A stretch of 64,000 bases of DNA, from positions 13,483,294 to 13,547,293 of the forward strand of contig CM037778.1 in assembly GCA_021229015.1 (NCBI GenBank), written 5' to 3'. The notes under the pieces are model-generated. The model was given only the letters and a program-made list of their open reading frames with translations, had not been told where the DNA came from and ran no database searches. The stretch comes from Solen grandis. Taxonomy: Eukaryota > Mollusca > Bivalvia > Adapedonta > Solenidae. Within the stretch, counting starts at the first letter, position 1, and every line of letters starts with the position of its first letter. Both the position numbers and the translations under genes were made by a program. Below are positions 30,881 to 43,464 of the stretch, one piece after another.

Positions 30881-31223
30881 AACATTGTGTTTTCTGGCGT
30901 CCAGTCCCGGGCTGACGGCCAGATGATACACTCAAACTCGGCGGACTGACTGAATAGACGATATCCGGGTATTCATGCCATGATGTTGAAAATGTTTGTA
31001 CCTACATGGAACTTGGAAAAAAAACTGTCTTTGTTATCCCGTAGTAAGTCTTGTTAAGGAACTACCATGCTCGATTTCCACTAACGATGCTTTGCGTTTA
31101 GTTATACATAATTTACGACAGAAACCCGTTCCAACATTGTTTTATGAAATATTCAGATATATGACAGTGGTGACGTGAAGTATTTACTTACTATTTTACT
31201 AACAATCTGTGTAAAGGGCTCGA

Positions 31224-31533
31224 ATTCCACAAACAATACTTAGCGCTAAGTAATACTTAAACTAGGTAAAAACACAATCCACCACACCTGTTTTATGAAC
31301 TATTCAAGTACATGACTAAGCCGAAATTACGTATTACCTTAATAACTAACAATAATTGTAAAGAAATTAAGTATTTGGGCATTTTGTTAGAGAAACAAGA
31401 CTACTGAAATTCGCCCTTAGGTATTTAGATTTAGTTGGTGTGATTCGATCATGGTATTATAATGAAAAACAATAATGTTGAAATTCACCCCCAAAAGTAT
31501 CCAGATATCACTTAGCGTTAAGACTGGTGGAAT
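31224..31533. mobile_element. possible inverted-repeat element
   Basis: Left end ATTCCACAAACAATACTTAG with CGCTAAG; right end CTTAGCGTTAAGACTGGTGG then AAT, roughly its inverse. About 310 bp. I could not identify a convincing target-site duplication. Confidence 0.35.
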
Positions 31534-33103
31534 ACAAGTCTGCAGACTGCCTAGGTTTAGTATGGAACGATTGGTTTCACTGATGTTATACTCTATGAAA
31601 GTTTTTGAGTTGTATTTTGGGTGTTCGAATAGTGTTTTTATCCTCTTTGATCGCTTATGTTTTCACCGAGTACACAGGTTTCCTCCCGCATTATTTTCAG
31701 TGCCAACGAGAGGAGCGAAAGAAAAAAATAGTATCGTTGTAAAAAAAAATAATACACAGATCTATTTAAATGTGCAGATGAAAAGATCAATGTATCAGAA
31801 CTACCTCGACATATAAAGTTGAAAACTGAAAAAAGAAAAGAACCATCTAAATGTTTTTGATTGATTTATACACAATTTGCATTTATTATTTAGTTCAAAC
31901 ATACGAGTATTTTATCACTTTTTTTCAAACTAACTTGTGCACAATACACATACAGTACGTCATGCTTAAACACAAGTATACGGACTATCCAATTTTTTAT
32001 GTGAGACAGTTCATTTACAGTATGTATTATATATGTTAGATATGCTGTTAGACAACCATATATCAAAATAAATAATTGTATTCAATATCAAATTAAAGGT
32101 TAATTTTTAATCCAAATTAGTGAAACTGAGTGGTATTGATGTGCTTAATAAAAGTCTGCTTTGTACAGAAAACGTGACAAATATTGGTCGCCTGGTAACA
32201 TAGTTACACGACGAAGGGTCCTGCACTCTGAGCATATATTTAATCGTGGTTTGGTGGTGAATGAGTATCGGTCGGTAATTTATGCAAATATGAATATTAA
32301 TGAAGATCGTGTAATAAAATGTCAATTCTGATCGTAATTAGTGCACCCTCTTCGGCATAACATGTAATAATGATACATGTACTCACGCTAGATATCAAAA
32401 TTACAACTCTCTCTCTCTTTTATCTGTTTAAACATTAGATTAATGCGTACTAATTCACAGTAATTAAAGTTATAATTCGAGGATCTTGTCGTAGTTCAAC
32501 GCCATCTGTGAAATACATTTATCTGTGATAGATATCCAGTAACTCCGGATCCCCAATCCAACCAGAACTACACGCTTCTCGCGGCTCAGGCAAAGGGGCA
32601 ATCAATTGTTGAAAAACCTAATGTAACTGCTTCTTTGTTTAAACGTAAGTTACCACAGTTTTACACCAAACCCTCGATATTGAATTCATGTCGAATAAGT
32701 TTTACATTATAAAAACAATAATCTTAATTTGATCATGAAAATAATTCAGTGTGAATGTTTTCAATTTTTATAATGTAATAGATATTTCATGAATTTGATT
32801 TCATTTAGCTGTTCATATAGTAAGACCAATTGCAGATCGAGATAATCGGTCATCCTGTGACCATGCTTGCTGCACGTGCAGGCCATGATCTTTTGCATTC
32901 ATGCAGTGAAACTTCAATGTGTGCTATGCAAAAAGAGCGACATTCTCGTGATATAAGTCATGGGAAAGTCAAGGTCCTGCTATGAAACTTTTAACTGCGA
33001 GAGAGACGATCCATTAATTGTTCGAGTCGTTTAACTTTTGCATAAATGTGCAAAACTTCATAACGGGTCAAAAATAATAACAGCCTCGACATCCATGAAT
33101 GTT

Positions 33104-33300
33104 GCCCCCCTCCCCCCCCCCTCCGCCAAAAAAAAGAAGGGCTTACAGTTATGTGAATCGATTTATCCTGAAATTGGGACAACCCCTTATACATTGGTGG
33201 GGGGGGGGGGGGGGGGGGGGTTATACCAGTATCAATTGTGCGACTTTTGGGACTGAACCAGAAACAATGGCCAAGTGGTGAACTTATATGATCTTCCATA
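33104..33300. repeat. C-run, G-run and a SINE fragment
   Basis: A C-rich run with single T breaks at about 33104-33124, an uninterrupted G run at about 33199-33220, and then a minus-strand SINE body start (TTATACCAGTATCAATTG). The C- and G-runs could pair across about 80 bp. The open frames rich in Pro or Gly here are homopolymer translations. Confidence 0.6.
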
Positions 33301-33571
33301 CTAGAAGGTTGTGGTCGGTTTCGCCCTCTGCCATATTGCCGCTACATACCAAGTCTCCGGTATGCCAGGGCACGTAACTCCTTCAGTACTAACGTCGTAA
33401 CTTACAACACGTCACTCAAAAATATTAAGTTAAATTTATTCTAATGAGGGGTGAGGTGGGACAGGTCGCAAAAATCAGGGCCTCTTTAATACATTAAAAA
33501 ATAGAGACACGGCCTGATAAAAATGGTATCTAATTAAACTTTATCATGCAGCGTGCAGATATAAATTTAAC

Positions 33572-33587
33572 TATATATATATATATA
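33572..33587. repeat. TA dinucleotide microsatellite
   Basis: Eight TA repeats about 300 bp upstream of the start codon at 33870. Confidence 0.8.
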
Positions 33588-33755
33588 CCGCAGTCACGTC
33601 AATAAGTATTTATAATATATAAATATTTCTCTCTTTTTTTCATGCTTACTTTAATACCGTAGACATTTCAATAAATTTATAAATATAAAAACTGAGTCAT
33701 TAGGCGCACACGCGGGTTTTGATTGACTAGATTAAATCTTTACCTTTTAAGGAAG

Positions 33756-33769
33756 GCGTGACGTCACGC
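33756..33769 (+). promoter_or_regulatory. CRE palindrome in a putative promoter
   Basis: GCGTGACGTCACGC is a perfect 14-bp palindrome containing the TGACGTCA consensus for CREB/ATF, about 100 bp upstream of the ATG at 33870. The neighbourhood is locally richer in CpG than the rest of the window. Function inferred from the motif. Confidence 0.5.
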
Positions 33770-33817
33770 GCACCTGTTAGGGTGACAATTATTTTCGGAG
33801 TAGAAAAGCGCTGTATG

Positions 33818-33827
33818 ATCACGTGAT
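33818..33827 (+). promoter_or_regulatory. E-box (CACGTG) in a putative promoter
   Basis: ATCACGTGAT is a 10-bp palindrome with the CACGTG E-box bound by USF, MYC/MAX or MITF/TFE factors. It lies about 45 bp upstream of the ATG at 33870. Confidence 0.45.
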
Positions 33828-33869
33828 TGTCCCACCCTGAGTGTGTATCCCATACAAGTGACAGCAACT

Positions 33870-33938
33870 ATGGCCGGTCGAGCGTCAGTAATGCTTGAAC
33901 AAGATCAAATCGACGAATTAAAGGAGCAATTTGATACG
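33870..33938 (+). CDS. first coding exon of a plus-strand gene, possibly plastin/fimbrin or another EF-hand protein
   Basis: ATG at 33870 opens 23 codons (MAGRASVMLEQDQIDELKEQ then FDT), ending exactly at a consensus donor, G|GTAAGA, in phase 0. The D-x-IDELKEQF pattern is the first helix of an EF-hand as seen at the start of plastins, where a calcium-binding loop would follow in the next exon. Calmodulin-like proteins begin similarly, so the family call is tentative. No second exon was recognised up to 52500. Either the first intron exceeds 18 kb, or the next exon is short and I missed it, or it lies beyond the gap. CRE and E-box palindromes lie upstream. Confidence 0.55.
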
Positions 33939-36387
33939 GTAAGAATGTTTTTCATTTTGATTTTTTTGAGTGAAAATTCGTGCATATCACGTGTTGTTTT
34001 AATTTGAAAACATTTCCCTTTTGACACCGGTGTATTGGGGTCAGCCATTTTTACTATGTGACTTTGTCGAATGTGGAGTTAAATACTTATTTTACGTGAA
34101 ATTCTTAGGTCGTCGATATTTTAATCAAACATTATGGACCTAATATCTTCTTCTTCTTGATATGCGATCAGTTATAATGGAAAAATATTCATATTTCCTG
34201 GCGAAAATTGAGTCAGGTAATCCAGGAAATAAACGTTGGGGACACACCTGAGTAGTAAATCATGTTTGGATTTTGAACGATCAGCAAAATTCACGTCACC
34301 CGTGTACTTCTCATTCGGCACCAGTTGTATTAAGTGTGCTATTTTTGACCCGGTTTTCTATAGTTATTTATATTTTATGCTGTTTAAATTGCATTAGAGT
34401 ACATGAGTTTTGCACCTGTCGGAGAAGGTTTAATAGTTTTCTTGTTTATTTGTACACCTGGAATTTGCACCTGAATTTTGCTCATAGATATTTTTAAAAC
34501 TTTCAAGGTATTTGCAAGATATATTGTTGCATTTTTGTATTGTTGAAATATCAATGACATTGGCAGATTTATTCAATGGTTACTAACATATTGAAAAAGA
34601 TTGATTCTGATAATTCTCTGCTAATTTGTTCTAAACTTGCTTATTTTATTATTCACATGAAATTGCAATCATACTGTAAAGCAAAATTGGCTTTATAATT
34701 TCGAAAACACAGCTTTTGAAATACAGTTCAAAGTTTAGTGGTTTTATTTCACATGACAATATTGTATTGATATTCTTTGTCTTGTTTCAAAACAAATGAG
34801 GGTCGGAAGTCCTAACTGTGCCCCTGTCCTAACTCTGTCACCTTCCTTTTTTTTATCGTAGTATCACATCAGTAAGCGACTGTGAGAATTTTTTTTACAA
34901 TGTTTCTGTAAATGAACTCATGATTTTTGTACGAAATTTTATTCAAATAGATAAATATTGCAAATTTGATCTTGCACCACTCTTTTTATGTGTTTTTTCT
35001 TAATACAAAATGATATCCGTGCAGAACGGCCCTTTTACACTGAAATTTGTAAAATATAAGTATCTTGGAAATTCCATCCGCTGTGTTTACATATTTATAA
35101 ATGGGAGTCATATGTGTACAATTTGCAACTGCTATGACATCACCTTGGGGGCGGAGTTAGGAATACCCAAAATGATGGCATAATATTTGACTTGTAATGT
35201 ATTAAATGTTAATTTTGAGTGAATAATTATTTATAAAAGAATATTTTTTTTGGATATCAATGTGAATTTGATAGAATTAATTGGTACATGAACAGTTTCT
35301 ATTCTATGTATGTTATTAATGTTGCATTTCCTAATTAAAACTTAAACAGGTGCAGTTTGGGCACTAGAGGATATATAAGTGTATATGTCAGTCATTATCT
35401 TGGTATATAAGATCAGTGTTCATTATCAAAATTAATATCACACCATACTTTGTTTACACCAGATAAATGTTATCCAGTTTGCGCTGGTGATATTGAATAA
35501 TTATCAGGTTCTCTGGGGCTTCAAGATATCATCTGCATGTAGGAGTCATATTCATTAGCACCGTGTCTTTCCCTACCATTACAATTATGCGTTCTGTTCA
35601 TATCTCCTACATATCTGTCTAACCTTTTGAATAATACATTACAGCAAATAATAAAAACAAAGCATACTTTTCCTTCTTTTGCATTTGTTTTCCCATTATA
35701 CTAAGCACACAACCTACACTGTAGATAGTTGTCCCTCCCCAGGCATAAATTTATGTAAACAAATGTTCAGCATGACTAGTATACATGTTTTTGGCCTTAG
35801 CTGTAATGTCATGGACAACTAAAGTGGACAGGTCAGGGATTGCAAAATGCCCATCATAGGCTAGTCCCCAAGTTTTGCATCCTGTTTTCCTCACTTTATC
35901 TCTACTTGCCATTTGTATCTGTCATTATGTCAATAGGATGTCAAATTGATATCATAGTACTGGCACTTATCACTGAAGAATGTTCAAAGGTAGATTATGG
36001 ATGGCTATTTCATCCCCCCCCCCCATTGACATGGTAGTCATAAAAATACACTGAACAGTTGTCATGTGGCTAGCAAGTTGTAGACCAGGTGTAGGGCTAG
36101 ACTTGGTTATATTCTCATTCTTATGAATAATCATGAACATAATATTTGATGTAATTTTATGCCCATCTTCATTAGTACATTAGTGATAAAAATCAGACTT
36201 TGCATTACCAGGGATGTAGCTATGGTATATGAGCAATCCCAGAAATGGTATACATTGATGAAAATACCATTGATATTGTGATTTTAGGTTTTTTATTTGC
36301 AATACATTTGTTATTGATATATTTTCCTTGCTTGATGCTCAGCATAAAAGAAGCCAAAATAAATAGTCTTTTAAGGACTCTTTTTAT

Positions 36388-36460
36388 GTCAGGAAAATCT
36401 GACTAGGTGTGGTATTATTTACACTTGCTTATGTGATATTGCATTGAGGTAGCATGATAT
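36388..36460 (+). mobile_element. SINE body fragment
   Basis: GTCAGGAAAATCTGACTAGG, TGTGGTATTATTTACACTTG and GATATTGCATTGAGG align in order with the SINE middle. Strongly decayed. Confidence 0.35.
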
Positions 36461-36472
36461 TAATTTTATAAG

Positions 36473-36560
36473 GGTGTAATGATACGCTTACCCAACGATA
36501 CGATACATTCGCGATACAGTGGTCATGATACCATACGTATCACGATATGGGCTTTCAAGT
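36473..36560. mobile_element. transposon end with ATACGATAC-type repeats
   Basis: GGGTGTAATGATACGCTTAC, then ACGATACGATACATTCGCGA and ATCACGATATGGG. I associate this kind of sequence with terminal regions of hAT-type elements in animals. No partner end was found, so the call is tentative. Confidence 0.3.
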
Positions 36561-38446
36561 TTTGTCAACCTTGTTTCCTATCTTTAAATGAAGAGTAAAG
36601 GATTAAGAAATAAAGATAAAATCTTAATTGTTTAAGTTATTAGTTTTTATCATAATAAATACAAATTAGTTGTACTTTCTGTAGATTTTTTTTTTTAATT
36701 TTAAGTTATATATATCAGTAAAGTCATTAAGATCAAAACGATAATGCTGTATATATTGCAGACACTTAATTTAACTTATAAGACCTATTTTAAATGTTTA
36801 TTCTATAATAGACATCAGCATGACAACCACTTAAATATTTTCAATGGAATCACTGAAGATGATACTTGAATTTGAAGCATCCACATTTATACCAAGGAAA
36901 AAACACCTGCAGTTCCAATCAGGTTAAGTTTTAATTTTAGATGTTTGATTTAAGATACTTTGCATAAGACTAAGCATTTAATTGATGCTATTTGATTTAA
37001 ATCATTATCTTTCATGTAGATACCTGTTGAAATTTCGCTGTTTTACTCAAAAGGCAAACTGGTCAATCAATTAAATTTATTAAAAAATACAGAGGTCAAG
37101 ATTCTGCTCCTCCAAATTTGATCTGAATTACGACCTTTGGAAAAGAAACTTTCTACTATACTGGTGCAAAAGTGAACTCTTCCTCCTAGTAAATTTTACA
37201 ATCATTAATTAAGGAAAGTTGATTCTAGTCCTGTATCTTAGTGTCAGTTATGATTCTGATTTAATCATTTGGCATAATGGACAACTGTATCTAGAGAAAA
37301 TAGTCCTTGAAATGTGCATGTCAGGGTAAATCAGATGTTTGATTGTTATCGGAGACAACACTTCACAAGGAACATCTGAACATGTTGTATAGCGATGAAG
37401 TATTCCACTTTAGTTGAGATCATGTGACCAAAAAGGTTAAGTGCCTGTTGACAAGCGCTTAGCATATATCTACTTCAAAATCCAGAGGGGTCTAAGAAGT
37501 AAGATAGTTTATGTCAAAATGATTTTTGTATGAAATGAAATTCATCTGCCACCCCACCAAAAAATATTGTTGGTTATCAATCTAGTTGCAAGAAAAAAGG
37601 GGTGTTTTGACTATTTTTCTTGTCCTGTCACCTCTCCTTCATTTCGAAATCATATTTAACCATTACAACCTACCCTAACTTCCTGTAGTACAGGATCCTC
37701 TCTTGTATTTTGGCAAGTTTGATGGTCTGAGGTCAACTTCAAATGAGTATTAATCATATTGGTTACTGAGTCATATAAATCAAGCCAGATAAGGGTGGCT
37801 GGCCTCGATTGACCTTATTTATATGTATCTCATACCAAAACTTTAAAACTTGACACAGAGATTGGGACCAACCCTTGTATTTTTCAAGTTAGTTGTCCTG
37901 TTTTAGACAATATTTTGGAAATTTGAATTAATAATCAGCAGTGTTGCATAATCCATTGGTTCTTGGCACTGAGCATAAGGTAGTTAAAAGGGCTTGTCAG
38001 AAAGTTGGGATATTACTAGACATGTCCAGTGGGCATGGTGTTATTCCAAAGTTATGAGTGTGTGCGATACTATGTTGAAGTATGAGCTTTTAATCTGTAT
38101 GTAGTAGACATAGATTTCCATGTTAATTGAATTAAAATGATGGGATGAAGAATCCTTAACCAAACATTTAATTATAGTCCTATGGAATGGTCTTACATGA
38201 TTTTTCAGGGCATGAGTACTAGCTCTTGCTACTACTAAGTACCAATAAAACAAAATCATGGTAATCAGACAAAATTTGAAATGTTTGATTATATTCATAA
38301 AGAAAGTGTAAGTCATTTTAAAATTGCTCTTGCAGGAATTTGGATGTTGTTGATTTTGAAATGATTTAATTAAGATAAAGAAGAATGAATGAATATTTAT
38401 TTTCTTAAATGTTATTTCTGATTAGTCTGGTTGGAAAAGATTTATT

Positions 38447-38822
38447 AGCTCACCTGAGGCCGAGTGGTAAGAGCGTCCGCCTCAGGTGCAGGAGGTCGTG
38501 GGTTCGATCCCCAGCCGCGACATACCAAAGTCGTGAAAAATGGTACTGTTATAGCTCTCTTGCTTGGCGCTCAGCATATAAGGGTAGTTGCAGGACTGGT
38601 TGGCCTGGTGTCAGGATAATGTGACCGGGTGTGGTATCATAACATGTCTACAGCGTGATACTGCAGTGTGACAGCACTATATCTGTCTCAAGTAGACATC
38701 GTCTCCAAATGACTGAAATACTGTTGGTGGGACGTTAAACCCAACAAACAAACAAAGAATAATTGGCATTGAGGGCAATGTTTCTCAGGTGAGCGATTCA
38801 GGGCCATCATGGCCCTCTTGTA
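38447..38822 (+). mobile_element. family 1 element whose core is replaced by a complete tRNA-headed SINE
   Basis: It starts with the family 1 terminus (AGCTCACCTGAG) and runs directly into a tRNA-like head: box A GCCGAGTGGTAAGAG at about 38459 and box B GGTTCGATCC at 38501-38510. The SINE body ends near 38757 with GACGTTAAACCCAACAAAC. After about 30 bp the family 1 end follows: CTCAGGTGAGCGATTCAGGG, GGCCATCATGGCC hairpin, CTCTTGT. This is the only SINE copy here with a clear head, and serves as reference for the others. Confidence 0.75.
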
Positions 38823-39284
38823 ACAAAGTTTTGTTGTAATTTTGCTCTTTTTTTTGAGAGAGAAAGAGACTTAGCATTACAGAAGGTTTAGAAGCCCAAA
38901 AGAAGATTGAGTGAAGACTGAAAGAAGTTAACTATTGAAGGCTTAGCGGTTTGCCCACTTTAGACTTAAACCATTGAAAACACTGTTTGCAGGAATCAAT
39001 AGGCTGTGTTGTGTTTAGGACTACCGGACAATGTTACTTTTGATAGGTTATCACTGGGGTCTGAAGGGAACAATGGGTCCAACAGTAATTGTTTTACACC
39101 TTCACAGTGTGTTATCAACACTGGTATGGTGGAGGAGGGCTTATCTATGGTTGGTTAAATGGTAGGTCAATGTCAACATGTCTGGTCAGTCCCTGGACAG
39201 TCATTCATCACAATGTTAGACCTCTTACAAGCCAGATCTGACTGCAATCAGTTATTATTAGTTGTAACCTTCATGTAATTACAT

Positions 39285-39465
39285 GTATACATAAGAATGA
39301 TTCCATAGTCAACTGCAGTGGTAACATGCATGTATGAATGGGGATCTTTAGGTTGTGGGTTCAAGCCATATCTGGAGAAGCATCTTTCTTGACTTATCAA
39401 TGTGTATAGTACTGGTCCAACCCAGGAACCATCAATAAGACTGGTATAAAATGTAAGATTTTATT
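39285..39465 (+). mobile_element. second tRNA-derived SINE type
   Basis: A box-B-like GTGGGTTCAAGCC at about 39356, then CTTGACTTATCAATGTG, and CAACCCAGGAACCATCAATA, shared in inverse with 14095-14345. The head upstream is poorly preserved. Confidence 0.4.
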
Positions 39466-40404
39466 TCATAATTGGTGGTAAAGTAAACCTAGACCAGCAG
39501 ATTTGGTCCTAAAACAATTGCTTTAATAGGTCATATACCTTATGGGGAAGTGCTTTTTCTTTAGGAAAATCTGAAAGTGAAATTTTTAATGCATGAATCC
39601 CTTGAGAGTTGATTTGGAGTATTGCATTAGTCTGAAATTTGAAAACAAATGCATGATAGATCAATATCTGACTCGAGGTACCCACATTGATAAAGGGAAA
39701 AACAGATGTGATAAATTTGTCTATTTACCCTTGGGCAACATTAAATACTCACTTGTATAAAGTGACCACTTACTGAATGATAAAAGAAATTGACTATTGC
39801 AAGTTATAACTGTTTTTGTTGCCTGAGATGAAGACGATATCACATTTTGTTGTATGCAGTAAATTGAATATGAATGTACATGTGGTATTTCATCTATCTT
39901 CTGTGTAGTTTTGGTCATAAAGTTGAGATAATGAAGTTAGTTGACGACAACAGGAAGTAGGTAATTTGGGAGAGAGTCCAATATCAGTGATAAATGGTAG
40001 AGTGGAAAGTCAGCATGTATTTATATTAAAATCCATCGCCACTTCAAAACTATTTATTGTGAAATGTGGAGTCAAAATTTATCCAGATCAGCCTGCTTGT
40101 GCAAATAATAATGAGAAAAGTCCACATACTTTTTTTAATACAGTCAAATATGTAAGGAATGAGCTATGTTAATTAAATAAGTCCTGATCAGCCTGTAAGT
40201 TAGTAATTTAATCATAGGTACTTTTGACTTTGCATGGTTTCACTATAAGAGAGTTCACATTGTGAGAGAGGTTGGGTGACAGTGATGGTTCCTTTAAATG
40301 AGTACATGTATGCGCATCAGTTTAACCAATGAAAAGCTGTCTAAAAAATGAATGGGAAACTTGTTTTCAATAGTTACTTTTGTTCAACAGTCGTAGACAA
40401 ACTT

Positions 40405-40748
40405 TCAAGGGTTTTCTTAAGTGGACGCCCACTTGCCAGTGCCGGGTTAAAATCACTGTGGGCAAGTGATTTCTCAAAGAAGATAGCCGGCAGGCAAGTT
40501 TATTTATGTAAATGAAATCTTTTTTTTTTTTTATTTTCTATAGTATATCAGGGATAAAATGCTTGCAAATTGTATTTGATACATATTAACTAAAATTCAC
40601 CTTAATATTACTCATATTTAGTTTTAAACATTAACAACACCAAATTCCTTAGAGATCGGGCAACCTGTTTCACTGGGGGCTAGTAGATGTTCAAAGTAAC
40701 TTGCCCCCCTGGACAAGTGAAAGTCAAATCCTTAAGTAAACCCCTGAC
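40405..40748. mobile_element. TIR element with CAAGGGTTTTCTTAAG ends
   Basis: Left end TCAAGGGTTTTCTTAAGTGG and right end CCTTAAGTAAACCCCTGA are inverted to each other. The interior has repeated (G)GGCAAGT phrases in both orientations. About 344 bp. The target-site duplication is not clear. Non-autonomous. Confidence 0.5.
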
Positions 40749-40844
40749 ATAGGGCACGAATATGCCTGATTTTGAGTTATGTTAATTGTAATCAGTCCCC
40801 TGGTTTAAATACTGTAATCTATGCAGTATAATATATAGGATAGT

Positions 40845-41075
40845 GTAGTGGTAATGTGCTTCTCCTCTCACCAATGCATCTCAGGTTCGATTCCTGGTTA
40901 GGTACCTGAGGGGGTACAGTGGTGGCCCGTCCAGACATGTGGGTTTTCTCTGGGTTCCTGGTTTCCTCCCTCAGTAATGAACACCTAAGCCGTCACCAGA
41001 GCCATCAAGAGTGATTAGTTTAAGTTGTGAAAAACTTGTTTCATAATCGATGTAAAATAAATAAAGTTTAAACTA
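40845..41075 (+). mobile_element. third SINE type (tRNA head, GGTTTCCTCCC domain)
   Basis: TGTAGTGGTAATGTGCTTCT as box A, CAGGTTCGATTCCTGG as box B, then GTGGGTTTTCTCTGGGTTCC and GGTTTCCTCCC, ending in AAATAAATAAAGTTTAAAC. The conserved middle phrase is found in SINEs of several invertebrate groups. Confidence 0.6.
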
Positions 41076-42909
41076 TAATGTATCATCTGAGCTAAAAATA
41101 TTATATGAGCAAATACAAGGAGCTGTACCTGCTCTGTTTACCTAAGCGTCACCACATATTATTGTAGGTTAAGGGTTTATATTGGCTAATCTGCAGGTTC
41201 TATTTTGTTGCCTTTTTAATGGGGTGTGTCTGGCTGTTGTACAGCACAGTAGACTATTGAACCATGCAGGGGTACCATTTCTGTTTAAAGGTACCTAACA
41301 GGTTTTAGAAAATGGTTGCAACTGCAAAAAAAATGTACAGTTGCAACTATGTCTCAGATATAGTTGCAACTATTAATACTACTATTAATGTACAATAACA
41401 CAGCTATAAATTCACAGTATTTTCTAACACATGTGAGGTTAAAGCTCCTTTTGGCCGAAAGGTATGCCATAGTAAACATCCGATGGGGAAATTTAAATAC
41501 CTTGCTCTGTCCCATCTAAATGCCATTTCTCAGCTACAAGTGACATAAATTCCTCTCATAAAGCCACATTCATACTTGATTTCCTAAATCAAACAGGCCC
41601 ATAAACTAAATCTGGACATCAAATATGATTTCAAAAGGTGAAGGAAGGTGGGTTGAATTTTGCTGTATAGGGATTTTGTGATATATGTCAGATCATGTTA
41701 CATTTACAACTGAATATGCTATTGTTTATCTATTTCTTTTTAATATTTTCGTTAAACAAAAGGATGAGAGACAATCTTATATTTTCTTGCTCTAAGGTAA
41801 TTTTATACAAGCGAAATATGATGGCCTTTCATAGCTTGTTTAAGTAGGTCATGATGGAAATTTCAAAAATCTAGAAAATTGTGAAAATTTGTTTTTAAAG
41901 GGTGATATAACTATTAATATCTCTTTTATACAAATTTATCCAATCTGCAGGAATTTTATGGTATTTTGCCATTTTGTGTGGCTTTTAGACATTTGCATTG
42001 ATGATGGGCTTTCTGTCAGGTTTAAAAAAAGTAGCATTTTGTCAAGAATGTAAGTGGAACATAATATGATGACAAGAAGTATAGTGCATAAGTTAATGGC
42101 TGAATTTTCTTAAAATGAGTTTCCTACCGAGGCATTCGCCAACATACCTTAGTCTCAGTTTGTATGATTTTGTTATTTAGATATAGAAAAGCTGAATCAG
42201 ACTGAAAGCTCATCCTAGTCTGAATAGGTTGTGCAGTGACTGTTCCTCAGAGGTGTAGACAAGTAATAAACATAAACAAGTATATCAGCCTGAAAGTTAC
42301 AAGTGAAAGTGTGTTTTTTCATTGAGACATTTCAGACTAATCATTCTTTGGTCTCTCAGGCATGAATGGGATACAGAGTAGATCCACCACTTAATTTATG
42401 CTTCATTTACTTAATGTGAATACCAATATTATATGGCAATATAGTACAGTGTATACTATTGACGCAAATTCATTAACTTATGTCATATATATTTGCGGTG
42501 CTGTCCCAATACAATGTGGTATCTAGATTTGGATTTCCATGGCAGTATTATAAAAGGTCAGCTCCGTATACTTTTGAACTGTTTATTACAAGCTGTTCTG
42601 TTTGTCACACAATTATCTGTTTCCAGACATTGTGTGTGATGTAAGTGTCTTGAAATTTGATATAAAGTGTAAAACTGTTGATGCAGGCCATATAATGGGA
42701 TCCAGAGGGAATGACATAAGCTTGTCTTACTGGTAAACAAAGCTAACTTCAGATCACCTGAAAGGTCCGCTTTGTCCAAATGGTGAATAATTAATAAATT
42801 CTTTTGGCAATGGAAAGAGAAAAAAAGAAAATTGAAATTTGGGGTTGAAGTTTGACATTGTCTGAGGGGAGTCATGGTCAGGGTTTTGTTCTAATATCCT
42901 GTGTCTTAA

Positions 42910-43143
42910 CCCTTTCCCTCATAGAGGACACCATGAAAAGACCTATGCGAACAGCATAAAACCAGATCAGCCTGCGAGTAACTCGCAGGCTGATCAGGTT
43001 TTATGCTGTTCGCTGCTCCTCAGTGGTCTGGAAATGAGGATTTTGTAATTAAATTTGGTAAGGTTTAACTGTGGTTATCTGCAGATCAGGCTTTATGTGG
43101 TACCTATTGAGGGCGTCAAAATGAGTATGTATGAGGGAAAGAG
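42910..43143 (-). mobile_element. TTAA-flanked palindromic MITE, copy 4
   Basis: 234 bp between TTAA at 42906-42909 and 43144-43147. The right terminus has one change (GAGGGAAAGAG). Nearly identical to copy 3, which suggests recent activity. Confidence 0.85.
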
Positions 43144-43464
43144 TTAAACTGCTTGTGAAAACACATGGATCCTTTCAGCTGCTTAACACATTTAGGATAT
43201 CAATGATTTTAAGCTAATCCAGGCACAAAATCTGTTGTTGCACAAACACCGTTAACAATACCAGAATCTTGCAACAAATTGCCCAAGTGAATAGCTGAAA
43301 TTTTGTGTATTGTAGTAGAGCCCTGTACCATAATCTGGACATTGTAAACAGACCATCGATAAGCTCAAATAGGGGCAGACTTCGGCCTGAATAAATATTT
43401 ACCCGGTATGACTGTGTGTGTATGCAACATTTAGGAGGGTTTCTAGTGGACAGAAAAGTGATAG

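Larger units (their letters stand above)
25531..33690. other. intergenic region between BAZ1B and the next gene
   Basis: About 8 kb with no supported gene. It holds two SINEs, one TTAA MITE, one TA MITE, a family 2 tandem-core element and a possible TIR element around 31224-31533, listed separately. The stretches 28160-29490 and 31540-33100 show no recognised structure apart from a solo family 5 3' end near 28587-28620. Confidence 0.5.

Noticed and set aside
33038..33299. Pro- and Gly-rich open frames on both strands
   Set aside because: Produced by the C and G homopolymer runs.
38456..38520. Stand-alone tRNA gene
   Set aside because: Box A and box B are present, but the sequence continues directly into the SINE body and has no matching acceptor stem, so it is a SINE head.
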